Positions 21,101-31,809 are shown, counted from the first letter of the stretch. The stretch: DNA of 48,583 nucleotides from Pelagophyceae sp. CCMP2097 (GCA_026770575.1 MU657223.1:245767-294349); one strand, 5' to 3'. Numbers and translations are program-made. Notes: generated by a model not told the origin, from the sequence alone.

Positions 21101-24100
21101 ACACGTCCGACCTGCGGTCGCTCGACGACCGCGGCTGCGACGCGCGCGCTCTGCTACTCGTGGACCGGGGGCGGCCCGGGTCGCCGACGGGCCACGCTCT
21201 GAGAGAGGACATCATGGACGACCGGCGCGAGGCTTTGCTGCACGACTACGAGACCGAGCGCGCAAAGCAGGCCGCGGAAGCGGCGGCGGCGCGGAAGCTC
21301 GAGGCGCTCGCCGACGCCGTGGTGCGCGGGACGGATTTGGACGTGGAAGCTTGGAAGCTTTTAAAGGACATGTCGACTTTAAGGCGCACGTTCGCCGGAG
21401 TCGAAGAGTACGAGTGCTCCGACACTCGAAATCGCTTCTACCGCTGGCGAGCAGAGGCCGACGAGGCCTCTGGTGAAGACGACGACGTCAACTTGTCCGC
21501 TGATGACCTCATGGCACAGCAGGAGTCGACGCTCCGCCACTCCTGGGAACGCCCGGCGCACTTCCTCTTTGAAGAAAAGATAGTCCACGCTTTGGAGCTC
21601 GTTCGGCGCAAGACTTCACTGGTCCGGCGCCTCGGCAGGTGGGACGTGTTTCGCGATAGCAGCGTGCCTGACGAGGTCCTTTTATACGTCTCGCAAGTGT
21701 CTTTGGACCAAGGCAAGCTCGGCGTGACCCCTCTCCTCCCGGGCGACCTGCTCTGGCCCAAGCTGCACGCCTCCGCCGTGCCCGTCGGCAAGCTCGGAGG
21801 GACGAGCGAGTGGTCGGTGCTCCAAGCCGCAGAGGCGGGCGACAACGTTTTCTACTACATGGGCGCCACGAAGGACTACAGATGGACGCGGCCCGTCGAC
21901 GCCGTGGAAAGGACAGAGGCCGTCGCCAACTGTGAGCGTCTTGCTCCTCTCTGCAAAAGGGGCGAGTCTCACGTTTTCGTAGGCACCGCGATGACGTTTG
22001 GCGGTCGGGCGACGGCGCAGGCGTGGTACGACTGCCAGGAGTGCTCCGAGGATTTGCAGGCATCAAGGCCCGAGGGCGACCGGGACGCGCGGCGCGTGGA
22101 GATTTGCATCCACTGCGTGAAGAAATGTCACAGAGGCCACCGCGGCATCAAGTACGTCCGCACGTCCAGCGTCAACTGCAAGTGCTCCAGCGCCTTTGGC
22201 ATGTGCGATTTACTCATCAAGGACGACGCTCTGGCGGACTCTAGCAATTCGGCGGCTGTACTAGTCAGATACGCCGTCATGGAGAGGCACGAGGCCAAGC
22301 GTTTGAGAATTCTCGCGGAGAGGGCGCCCGCCGTTTTGGCGTTTTTGCCGCCGCAGGCCGATGCGCGCGCCGTCCGCGGCTGGGCGCTGTGCCGGCGCCT
22401 GCCGCGGACGGGCGCCTCCGCGTTCGGGTGGCAGATCCTAGTCGACCCGACGCAGCGCGACGATTTGGAAATCGGCAAGCGCGTCCTCGTCGACGAGGTC
22501 GAGCACCAGGAAGTCGCCTGCAAAAGACTCGCGCAAGTCGAGGATGTCGAGACTTTGGAGGACGGCGCGAGACGGTACACGGTGCGCTTTCTCGCGCGAG
22601 GCAGGGCCGGCGAGACGCGGGACGACCTCGCGCGAGACGAAGTCTGCACGGTAGACGACCGGTGCGTCCGCCCCTGCCGCTCCGGCCCTGCCTTTCCAAT
22701 GACGCTTGTAGCATATTCTTCTGGCACAACACGCGCTGCGTCTCGTCGTGGGAGCTGCCCTCAAACGCCGCCGAACGACGCGAGCTGGAACTCATCCTGC
22801 TGCGCGCAGAGGCCTTTACCCTGGACGACTACTTCTTCGCAGAGGACGAGGAAATATTCACCGACGCCGCCTCGTCGTCGTCCGAGGAAGAAGACTCGTC
22901 GTCCGACGAAGACGGCGGCAAGAAAAATAAGAAGCGCGGGAAGCTGGCGGCGCTCGAAGGCGTGCGGCCTCCCGCCGCGCCCGACGAGACGGCGCTGGCG
23001 ATCACGGAGGGCGGCGCGAGTCCAGAGGGCGGAAACGCGAGTCCGGAAAGCGCGCTGGCGCTGACGGCCGCCGCGGCTGCGAAAGAGGCCAAGGGTCTTC
23101 GGCGCGCTCTTCGCACGGCGAAGAAGCAGGCCAAGGCGGACGAGGAGGCCGCTGACGCAGCGGCCCCCGATTTAGTCGACGTCTACACCGCCGAGCTGGC
23201 CAAGCTGGCCAATCAAAAGGCCGCCGGCGATTTGGACTGGCGGCCGCCTGGCATGTTCGACGATTCGGTTCTGCAGGAGCTCGTGCGCAAGGCAGGGCGG
23301 CATTCGATCCACGTATCGAATTTGGACACGCAGGCCAAGCTCGCGTCCACAAAGCGGAGAAAGACGGTCCACAAGCAGCACGTCGAGGCTTTGGAGCTGC
23401 TGGGCGACGAATCGGCGGCCATGTCGGTGGAAACGCAGGCGCGATTGGCCTCGGAAGCGGCCAAGGCGTTCGACGTTGCCTTCCGGCCGCACTTCGACTT
23501 GAACCACGAGAATACGCCCTGGCCGGACCTCGGCGGCACGGAGTGGGATGCGTTGCGCGAGAACGACTCGAGGTTGCTGCGCTACCTTTGGGACTTCGAG
23601 GAGTGGGAGCACCGCAAGACACAGACTCGGTTCTGGGTCGACCGAGACTGCGCAGACAAGGAGACGGCGGCGAGAGCCCGCGCCCCTTGTCGGAATCCAC
23701 ATCTGCGGGGCGGTCCGGGAATTGCACACCGGGAATTGCACACCTTTGCAGACGGCGCTAATAGGTCCGCAAGCTGCAGCGCCTCTTCCGGCAGTGCGCC
23801 TTCATCCCGGCGCCGCCCATCTGGTACACGCAGGCTTATCATTGGGAGATGCCGAGGAGCGTGGCGGTGATCCAAGAGAACCGCAACGGTGAGGACCCTT
23901 TCCCCAACGGACCCTTTTCTGAATGGCGCCGTCGACCACTCTTGCGTAGGCTGGGCTTTGCTGCGGCGGCGTGCGCTGCTGCTGCGCGACCTCGTGGATT
24001 TGGACGACCGGACGTGGCAGGAGTTTATGGACCCCGTCTCGGGGGAAATGTTCTACCACTTGGCCGCGTCGGGCGATTCGCAGTGGGCAAAGCCGGACCT

Positions 24101-26938
24101 CGTAGAGCACTTCGACGGCCTTGTCGTCGCCGACCTCGAGGTGGGCGACGACGTCTTCTTCCGGGCGCGGGGGAGCGTCGAAGACGTCGAAGGCATCGTC
24201 ATCCGGCTGCGTACTGACGAAACGACGCGCGAGACTTTGTACGACGTCTCGCTGCCGCCGCCTTACGATCCGTCGGCGCCGCCGTCGGCCGTCTTCAAGT
24301 GGATCAAGCGCGACGCGATTTACAGGACGCCGCTCCCGCATTCTGAAATGCTGGAAAGGGCCGAGGAGGCCGCCTGGATCAAGCAGCTTCGACGCGCGCG
24401 CGAAAACGAAGCGCGTGCGAAAATGCGCTACGACGAGGCCTACGACGAGAAGCTCAAGAGCCGCCTGCGAAGGACGTTCAAGTCGGCCGATTCGATGGCG
24501 CGCTCTCGCTTGGTTCGCGCCGACGCCGAGCGCGCCGCGCTGGACCGCGTTCGACTGGAAGTCGAGGCGACGCAGCGGCAGGCGGCGTTGATGTTTCAAG
24601 CGCAGGCAAATGGAATCGACGCCGCCGCGTTTCTGGCCCAGCAGGCGGGGACCACCGTGCTCCGGATGGAGCAGGACGCCGACTCGTTGAATGAGCAGCT
24701 GGCGGTCATGGCCAAAGCGCACGCCGACGTCGAGTCCGCGCGCGTTGTGCGCGAGGAGGCCGCAGCGCTCAAGCAAAGTGACGCTCGAGCGCGCGACGCG
24801 TGGTTGGAGAAGAAGGAGGACGCGGTGACTTCGCCCCGATCCCGAATGCGCCGCGGCGTGCTCCGCCTCCTCTTCCGCGCCGCGCGCAGGCAGGAGAACC
24901 GCTTCGTCATCTGCGAGTGGGGCTGCCGAGAATGGGTCTGTATCGGGCGAGACAAGCTCTTTCACGAAAAGGAGGCTTGTGCCAAGCGCGTCCTCCCCTG
25001 CGCGCTCGGCTGCGACGTCTACATGCGCGACGAGGAGTGGGGCGTACGCGTCTCGCCGACGCCGCCGACCAAAACGCGCAATGACATTTCCGACGACGAC
25101 TCGGACGACGACCCACCGCAGACGGCCGCGTCCACCCGCTCCGCGTCGGCGCGCTCAAGATCGGCGCGCCCCGCGTCGTCGCGCCCCGCGTCGGCGTCCC
25201 GGGCCGGCGGCGCGCTGGCGCCGATCAAGGGCGCGCCGTCCAAGGGGGCTTCGAGGGGGCTCGTCCGACGCGCTTCCAAGCAGCTCGTCCGACGCCAGAG
25301 CATCCAAAGCCAGAGGTCGGCCGGCGACGGCGCGTCTGGTTCGTCGTCGAGCTTCCGCGCCGCGCAGCTCTCCGCCTTTGCCGCCGAAGCCGAAGAAGAC
25401 GAACCGGCGCCCGTGACGACGCTGGTGGCGTTGGAGGACACTTCTTGTTGGATTTCCACAAGAGAGTGGCACGAGCGTCACTCTTGCCCGTTCCGCCTCG
25501 TACCGTGCGACTACCGCTGCGGCGAGTGGGTGGCGTTCCTTCACTTGGCGGGGCACCTGGCCGACTTGTGCATCAAGCGACCGTTCCCGCCCATTCTATG
25601 CCGCAACGGCTGCGGCGAACAGTTCCACGGCAACGCCGTAGAGGTCCTCAAGTGCGAAGCAGACCGGTCAGTGCCAAAATTCCATGTCTCGGCGTGTGAT
25701 ACATTCGTTAGGCTCGAGCACGAACTCGAAGCGTGCGACGAGCGCCTGGTGGCTTGCTACTTTACCGGTTGCGCCGCAAACGTGAAGGCCAAGGACCGGC
25801 GCGAGCACCGAAACCTGCACATTTTGAGAGGAGGGATAGCGCTCTACACCGTCCCGGGCGTCTACGCGTACAAGGTGCGATCCTTCGACGTTTCCGCGCG
25901 CGCGGGACCGGTAAGTAGGTGCCCGCCGGGACGCGGCAGGTCAAGGTGCAGGCGTGGGGCGGCGGCGGCGGCTCGGGCCACCTCGGGGGCCAGTACGCGG
26001 GCGCGGGCGGCGGCGGCGGGTTTTGCGAGGTTTTGCTGCTCGTCACCGGCGACGAAGTGCTAGAGGTCACCGTGGGCGGCGGTGGCGCCGGCGGCGAGTA
26101 CGGGAGCCTCGTCACCGTCGCCGAGGACGGCGACGACGACGGCGGCGAACCGGAGGACGTCTGCGGTGTCGCCGCGGGCGGCGCGCCCGGCGGGGGCGCG
26201 GGCCACGGAGGAAACGAGGTCTGGGCCTGCGGCGGCGGTGGCGGCTTCTCCATGGTCCAGCGTTACGGCGCGGGCGGCCTCGAGTGCGCTTTAGTCGCGT
26301 CGGGCGGCGGCGGCGGCGGCGCGAGAGACGGCGGCGGCGGCGGCGGCCTCGACGGCGAGCTGCCCGGCGCGCGCGTCGATCGGCGCTGCGGCCGTGCCGG
26401 CCGCAGCGACGCCGGCGGCGAGGCCGGCGACAGCGGCGAGGCCGCGCTCTGCGCGTTTCCTGCAAAAGCGGGCCGCGCGTGGCAGGGCGGCGCGGCGGCG
26501 GCGTTTGGCGGCGGCGGCGGCGGCGGCTACTTTGGCGGTGGCGGTGGCGGCACGTCGCCGGGCTTGGCCGGCGGCGGCGGCGGCGGGTCGTGCTTCGTCG
26601 ACGTCGGAGGAGCGGCGGACTTTGTCGTACTCCAGGCCGAAGGCCGGCAGCCCGGTGGCGTGGCGACGAAACAGCCGCCGCTGGCCTGCGGCGTCGGCGA
26701 TTGGGACTACGTCGGCGGCTTTGCGGGCGCCGGCGGCCGCGCGCACGGCACTTTACTGCACGCCGGCTGCCACGGCGCCGTGCGCATCGTCCGGCCGGGG
26801 TTCTACGACGAGAATCCGAGCAAGCTCCAGCTCGGCGCGCCTGACGTCGACGCCCTCGGATTCGACGTCGCCAACCCAGAGCCCGCCGACGACGGCGTCC
26901 TTGGCAGCTCCGCCGACGCCGACTCTTGTGTAAGATGA
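18182..26938 (+). CDS. giant multidomain scaffold: EF-hand, dsRBM-like, ankyrin, WW-like, UBR-like, TRAF-type zinc fingers, Gly-rich
   Basis: Fourteen exons (18182-18260, 18380-18403, 18504-18570, 18689-18790, 18820-18988, 19036-20191, 20269-20333, 20400-20584, 20682-21021, 21076-22661, 22712-23636, 23765-23888, 23950-25874, 25919-26938) sum to 7,767 bases, exactly 2,588 residues. In order: EF-hand loops DVDDSRTISFDE and DEDESGVMDFDE (residues 65-135); a dsRBM-like stretch ending GIGKTTRDARFNAAKTALAK; ankyrin repeats (GRTALHLAAQYGHSQVAKIL; DTPLHMAARANHAATVEAL; RNALHEACFAN); a UBR-box-like cluster CIHCVKKCHRGHRG (about 1060); WW-like motifs at about 985, 1258 (IFFWHNTRCVSSWELP) and 1640; an acidic-basic linker; TRAF-type fingers (CEWGCREWV, CDYRCGEWV, CRNGCGEQF); and a Gly-rich C-terminal domain opening VPAGTRQVKVQAWGGGGG. 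Calcium-responsive ubiquitin-linked signalling is inference. The least certain introns are 18791-18819 (29 nt) and 23637-23764. Confidence 0.75.
18554..18598. repeat. 25-bp tandem duplication across an exon-intron boundary
   Basis: The sequence caggagactgtcggactgtg at 18554 recurs at 18579 with one change (act to acg). The first copy ends in the inferred donor GTGAGT at 18571; the second ends in GTGCGC at 18596. The 25-base shift is not a multiple of three, so use of the second donor would break the frame. Confidence 0.8.
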
Positions 26939-27153
26939 ACCTGTTGTGTCTCGCCGCATCCGGGTCGCAAGGGCGGAGTCTATCGGGAGGCGTCCGGCGA
27001 GGACTCGCCGGGGCTCTTGCGGTTGCAGGGCGGCTTTCGGCGTAGGAGCTCTGGATTGCGGCAACGCAAAGTTACGGGCATACTTCCGGAAGCGCTCGGA
27101 TGCGTCTTCTTCCGATGCGGACGATTGCACGAGCTGGAGTCGACGGGCGGCGA

Positions 27154-28175
27154 TCATGCCATTCGACCGGAGCGCGCCGCCGCGAGATGCGCCGCTACAA
27201 ATTCGACCCGCGCCGCGACCTGTGCCGCAGCCTGAGCGTGCCCCTTGGCCGCGGCGAGTTTGAAGAGGCAGCGCCTCGACGTTGTTCTTCGGCGCGCCCT
27301 TGCCGTTTGCGTGAAACGCGCCGAGGTTGAAAAGCGATTCTGGATGGCCCTGCGCCGCGGCGAGGCGCCACCACCGCGCGGCCTCGTCTACCGACTGGGC
27401 CACGCCCGTGCCGTTGTAGCAGCCCTCCTAGACTGTTTTGCGCTTGAGGATATCCTTGCTCGGCTCCGCGCCGGTACCACTGCACGGCGGTCTTGGAGTT
27501 GATCTTGACGCCTTCACCATTCCCGTAACAGACTCCCATATTATTCTGGGCTTCTGCGCGTCCTTGCGCCGCAGCGAGCTCGTAAAAGTGAACCGCCCGC
27601 TTCGAGTTTGGCTTGAGACCCGAGCAACCATCGCTGTACGCGGCCCCGATCTGCAATTGCGCGTCGGCTTTGCCCTCGTCCGCGTGTTTCTGCATCCGGC
27701 GCAGCCACTCGGCAGGCGACTTGCACTTCTGCACTCGGCAGAGCGGGCATCGCGTGTCGTACTCGTTGCACTTGTCGGAGCACTCCTTGCAAATCTTCTT
27801 GCAGCAGCACTCGTAAAAGACGCGTCTCGCAGCTTCGACTGGCATCTGGTCCAGGCAGATGGCGCACGTGCCGCGCCAGTCGTGCTTGCCATCCCTCGCC
27901 GCAGTAAACTTGACGACTGCCGTCGCAGCGTCCTCGACGATGGCCGGCTCCTCCTTGATCTTCATCTTCTCCGGCATGAGCGAGTCGACGAGCTGGTCCT
28001 GGAACGCGGAGGCCATCTGCTTGCACGCCGCCTTGTGCCCGCGCTCGGACCAGTCTGCGAGCTGGCAAGCCCTGGAGCAATAGTGCCGCGATTTGCACTT
28101 GGTGCACTGCTTGCCGCCGGGCTCGGCGCAGACGCAGCACGGCTTGCGCACTGCGGCCGCCGGCGCGTCGCCCAT
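27154..28175 (-). CDS. MYND-RING-Sel1 repeat protein, reading frame broken twice
   Basis: ATG 28175 opens MGDAPAAAVRKPCC, a MYND zinc finger (CCVC, CTKC, HYCSRACQLADW, HKAAC), then a RING-like finger (CAICLDQ, CCCKKICKEC, CPLC) and Sel1 repeats (ADAQLQIGAAYSDG, AEAQNNMGVCYGNG). MYND and RING fingers mediate protein binding and ubiquitin transfer; Sel1 arrays are helical scaffolds. The frame is lost inside the repeats at about 27423-27425 (one extra base in a ccc run) and again at about 27267-27268 (one extra base in gg). With each counted as a single-base gain, the repeats run on to a TGA at 27154-27156, about 340 residues. A paralogue lies at 43147-44135. Either these are sequencing errors in homopolymers or the gene is decaying. 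Without them the frame stops at 27195. Confidence 0.7.
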
Positions 28176-28598
28176 CGTGTCGTGGATGGCCGTCCGCCGA
28201 CTGCTCTGCGTGCTGCTCGTTCAATACCTGCAGACGAAGAGGGGTATAAGAGCAGTTGTCTTTGGGGGAAGGACAGCCTGGACGTTCGGCGCTCCGCGAT
28301 TGACCTCCAGCTGGAGGTTTGAACTCTCCTCACGAGACTCTCGTCGGCTTGGACGCCGCGTTGACCTGGCCGGGCCTCCCGAACACACACCGCCGGCAGC
28401 GGGCCTCGAAAGCGATCAACAGGCACCAGAGGCTGGTCCAGAGCGCGATCGATCGATCGCGACGGCTGGTGGCGACGGCTCGAGGACTTCATCGTGCGGA
28501 ACCGCGAGATTTAGGCGACGACCCGCGCCCGCCGCCGGGGACACTCGGCAGGGGCACCATCGGCGACGACGAGAACGCGACCCCCCCACTCTCTGGGC
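28176..28598. promoter_or_regulatory. divergent promoter region with perfect 18-bp palindrome
   Basis: This 423-base spacer separates the MYND-RING-Sel1 gene (-) from the cation exchanger (+). It contains ggtataag at 28243, a possible TATA-like element, and a perfect 18-base palindrome cgcgatcgatcgatcgcg at 28444-28461. No gene is visible. Assignment of either element to a particular promoter is a guess. Confidence 0.4.
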
Positions 28599-30584
28599 AT
28601 GCGCCGCGGCCGCGGCCTGCTGCGCCTGCTGGGCCTCCTGGCGGCGTGCTCGGCCCAGGTGGGGCGCAGTGACGCCGGCCGGGCGGCTTTCCAAGGAGGA
28701 GTGGTGGCGACGTCGAGCGCTCCGCCCGAGGGGCGGCGGCTCGCCAAGGAGCCGCCCGGGCGGCGGCTCGCAAAGGGGTGGGGCGCCGAAGCGTCGCTCG
28801 ACGACGACGCCGTCAAGGACAAGGCGTGCACCGGGCGGGCTATTTCCCAGGCGCGGTTCGCGAACGCGACGGCTGGGAGCAGCTGCGCCTTTGTCGACGA
28901 CGCCTGCGACGGCTTTGGCGAGGGCCTCTTCGCGTACCTGCGCCTGACGTACTGCTCGCCGCTGCCGCCAAGCGCCGTCGTCGCGCTGCTGTGCCTCGAG
29001 CTCCTGCTCCTCATCTCGCTCCTCGCGACGACGGCGGACGCGTTCCTCGTCAAGCAGCTCGAGTGGCTAGCCCGCGCGCTGCGGCTGCCGCCAGAGGTCG
29101 CCGGCATCACGCTCCTCGCGCTGGGCAACGGCGCCCCGGACCTCTTCGCCGCGAAAGCCGCTTTGGACGGCGGAGGCAGCGCCGACTTCCCGCTCATGCT
29201 TTCAGGGCTGCTTGGTGCGTCCATCTTCATCTCAACCGTGGTCCTCGGCGCCGTCCTATTAGCCTCCGACGCGGCGCACGGGCCGAACGGCTGGGCCGTG
29301 GAAGCGGACGTGTTCAAACGCGACATCGGCGTCTACATCTTTACCGTCGTTGTAATCTACGCCGTCGCCGCAGACGGCCACGTCGACGCCGCGCAAGCCC
29401 TCGGGTTTCTCGCGCTCTACGCGGCCTACATCACCGCCGTCGTCTTCGCGCGAAGATGGCGGCCCAAGGCCGTCTCGGGCGACGCCGCGCGCCTCGACGA
29501 CGTCTTCTTTCCAGAGGGAGTGCGATGCCCGCTCACGGGCATGGCGAGTCTGGACTACGCTCGTCTGGACTACGCGAGGCTCGAGGACGAAGCTTTTGAT
29601 GAATTCTCAGAGGCGGGCCTGCCGGAACTTTTAAGGCCGCCGGTAGCCATGGCGGGCCTCGACTGGGGCCTCGTCTCCGGCGGCAATGGCGCGGCGGCCG
29701 CACTGGCGAAAGCGCAATTCGTATTCGAGTACCCGTTTTCGCTCCTGAGGCACTTGTCTATCCCGGGCACGCCAGACGACGGCTGGGACGAAAGGCGGCG
29801 GAAATTCGCCGTCGCGGCGCCGCCCTGCGCCACCTTACTCGTTCTCCTCGACGCGCCATGGTCCGATTCGAAAAGTGATTCGAACGGCTTTAAAGGCCTC
29901 GACGCAAAAGTCCAAGGAGTCAACGTCTGCGTGCTTGCTGTCGGGTGCGGCGCCGTTGCGTCCGCGGCGGTCTGGCTCGCGACGCGCGCAGCGCCGCCGC
30001 AGCCCCGGCTGCAAGCCTGCCTCGTCGTCGTCGGGTTTGCGTCCACCATCGTCTGGCTGGACGTCATATCCGCTGAGCTCGTGGCCATCATCCAGGCCCT
30101 CGGCCGAATCTTCGGCATCTCCACGTCCGTCCTCGGCTTGACGGTGATAGCCATGGGCAACAGCGTCGGCGACCTCGTGGCCAACGTCGCGACGGCGCGC
30201 GCCATTTCGCCGCAAATGGCAGTCTCCGCGTGCTTCGGCGGGCCGCTCCTCAACGACATACTCGGCGTCGGCATCTCGACGACGATGTACACGCTCGCCA
30301 ACCACGAACCCCTTAAGTCGCCTTTGAATGCGCAGGACCACGTCGCCTACCTCTTTTTAATCCTTTCGCTCGTCGGCACAGCAGTCTGCTTGCCGCTCGG
30401 CGGCTACGTCGCCGGTGCGCCGGCCGGCGTTTCGAGGACGCGGCGGCTCTACCCGCTCGGCCTCTTTGCGCTGTATGGTGTTTTCATGGCCATCTCGTGC
30501 CTCGTCGAGGCAGACGTCATACCGCAGCGCAAAGTCTGCGAGTACGCCGGCCTCGGCAAACACTGCCGCGAAACGTCCACATAG
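28599..30584 (+). CDS. sodium/calcium exchanger of the NCLX/CCX branch
   Basis: This intronless 661-residue membrane protein starts at ATG 28599 with a signal-like leader (LLRLLGLLAACSA). A cysteine-bearing luminal segment (CAFVDDACDGFGEGLFAYLRL then TYCSPLP) matches the NCLX/CCX group. Two inverted ion-exchanger halves follow: alpha-1 with ITLLALGNGAPDLFAAKAA (residues about 170-185) and alpha-2 with LTVIAMGNSVGDLVANVATA (about 512-530), each supplying ion-coordinating Asn, Gly and Asp. About eleven to thirteen hydrophobic segments are visible, with a hydrophilic loop of about 150 residues (29450-29880) between the halves. The role is exchange of Na+ or H+/K+ for Ca2+ across mitochondrial, vacuolar or plasma membrane; location cannot be read from sequence. 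It ends 158 bases before the convergent protease gene. Confidence 0.88.
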   Translation: MRRGRGLLRLLGLLAACSAQVGRSDAGRAAFQGGVVATSSAPPEGRRLAKEPPGRRLAKGWGAEASLDDDAVKDKACTGRAISQARFANATAGSSCAFVDDACDGFGEGLFAYLRLTYCSPLPPSAVVALLCLELLLLISLLATTADAFLVKQLEWLARALRLPPEVAGITLLALGNGAPDLFAAKAALDGGGSADFPLMLSGLLGASIFISTVVLGAVLLASDAAHGPNGWAVEADVFKRDIGVYIFTVVVIYAVAADGHVDAAQALGFLALYAAYITAVVFARRWRPKAVSGDAARLDDVFFPEGVRCPLTGMASLDYARLDYARLEDEAFDEFSEAGLPELLRPPVAMAGLDWGLVSGGNGAAAALAKAQFVFEYPFSLLRHLSIPGTPDDGWDERRRKFAVAAPPCATLLVLLDAPWSDSKSDSNGFKGLDAKVQGVNVCVLAVGCGAVASAAVWLATRAAPPQPRLQACLVVVGFASTIVWLDVISAELVAIIQALGRIFGISTSVLGLTVIAMGNSVGDLVANVATARAISPQMAVSACFGGPLLNDILGVGISTTMYTLANHEPLKSPLNAQDHVAYLFLILSLVGTAVCLPLGGYVAGAPAGVSRTRRLYPLGLFALYGVFMAISCLVEADVIPQRKVCEYAGLGKHCRETST

Positions 30585-30691
30585 GACCCGCGTTAATCAT
30601 ATGTTCCTTCGACCCGGGCCGTACTCGGGGGCGTCTCGCCGGAGGAGCCGAGGGATGAAACACGCGTAACTCATCCGGGATCGCACACAGC

Positions 30692-30720
30692 GGCAGATCT
30701 GCCATAGCGGCAGATCTGCC
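30692..30720. repeat. two copies of a perfect 12-bp palindrome
   Basis: The 12-base palindrome ggcagatctgcc occurs at 30692-30703 and 30709-30720, 17 bases apart, in the 158-base spacer between the convergent exchanger and protease genes. Either could form a hairpin or bind a dimeric factor; both would be in or next to 3' UTRs. Confidence 0.8.
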
Positions 30721-30742
30721 GGCGGTGGCGCTCGCGGGTGCC

Positions 30743-31809
30743 TCATAAGAAGAAGCCGCCGCCGCCAAGGCGGTGGTCGTAGTATCGTGCTGTAAATTGT
30801 GCGAGCATCATGACGCTGACAACGGCGCCGAGGCCGACGTGGCCGATCGATTTCGGGGCCTCGGCGGGCGCGGCGGCCGCCTGCGCCGGCGCGTCTCGGA
30901 AGAGGGCGTGGTTCTGCAGCGCGCCCTGCTTCCAGTCGCGGTAGAGGAGGTACGTCTGGTAGCCGAGCCACGCGGCGAGGAAGATCATCGTAGCGCCTTG
31001 CCTACGTGTGCGGCGCGTGGCGAGGCCCCAGAATCGGACGGAGGGCGTACCCGGACGTGAAGAACGCCCAGAGCCCGTAGCCGGCGAGGACGAGGACGAT
31101 TGGGGCCGAGGTGTAGCACATGCACGCGGCCGTGCTCTCCCTAGAAAAGCCTTTGAGGAGCATCGTGTTCATCACAATCGCGGAGCAGTCCAGCGGGAAG
31201 CAGGGGATCAGTGCGTTGAAGACGAAGAGGTAGACGTTTAAAAAGAACATAGCCACAAAGAGCGTCTCGAACCAGAACGTGCCCGAGGCGTCGGCGCGGC
31301 CGCCGGCGCTGGTCGCCCGGGTAAAGCCGTTCGTCAGCCCCGTGAGGAAGATCCAGAAGAGGCACATGGGCACGTGCGTCGCGGGGCCCGCGGCGGCGAT
31401 CCAGATGCGGTCGGTGGCGTTTGTCGTGCAGTGCGCCGAGATGGCCAAGCCTCCGAGCGGCCAGAGCAAAATGGTCGTGGGCGTGGCCCCGCAACGGCTC
31501 GCCATGACCAGGTGGCCAATCTCGTGCACCAGCACCGTGCCGAAGATCCTACAGCGCACAATTCCGGCGGTGCGCAGCCCCGCACCTCGCTCACCCGGGC
31601 CCCGTGGCGACGAGCGCGAGGAGCACTGCCGCCCCGCTGCCGCCGACGGCGAGGACGCCGAGGCATGCGATAAGCGGTAGCACGAAAATGAGACTGTGGA
31701 CTCGGACGGGCACGACTTCGCCGCTGCCGCCGATGCAGCCGCACAGCGTCACCGACCCAGCCGGAAACGTGCCGCGGCCGTACACCAGGTCATCCGACAC
31801 CGTCGCCAT
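30743..31809 (-). CDS. membrane zinc protease of the M50 (site-2 protease) family
   Basis: Three exons (31809-31595, 31548-31051, 31001-30743) give 323 residues; introns are 46 and 49 bases (donors GTGAGC and GTACGC, acceptors TGTAG and CGTAG). The joined sequence places the zinc motif HEIGH in VLVHEIGHLVMASRCGA just after the first hydrophobic segment. The second metal region is FNALIPCFPLDC; family members usually read N-x-x-P-x-x-PLDG, so the glycine is cysteine here. Five or six membrane segments are visible (VHSLIFVLPLIACLGVL, MCLFWIFLTGL, LFVAMFFLNVYLFVF, APIVLVLAGYGLWAFF, GAVVSVMMLAQF). Such proteases cut substrate helices within the membrane in regulated proteolysis. Start ATG 31809 gives a short hydrophilic N-terminus. 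Substrate and membrane are unknown. Confidence 0.82.
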
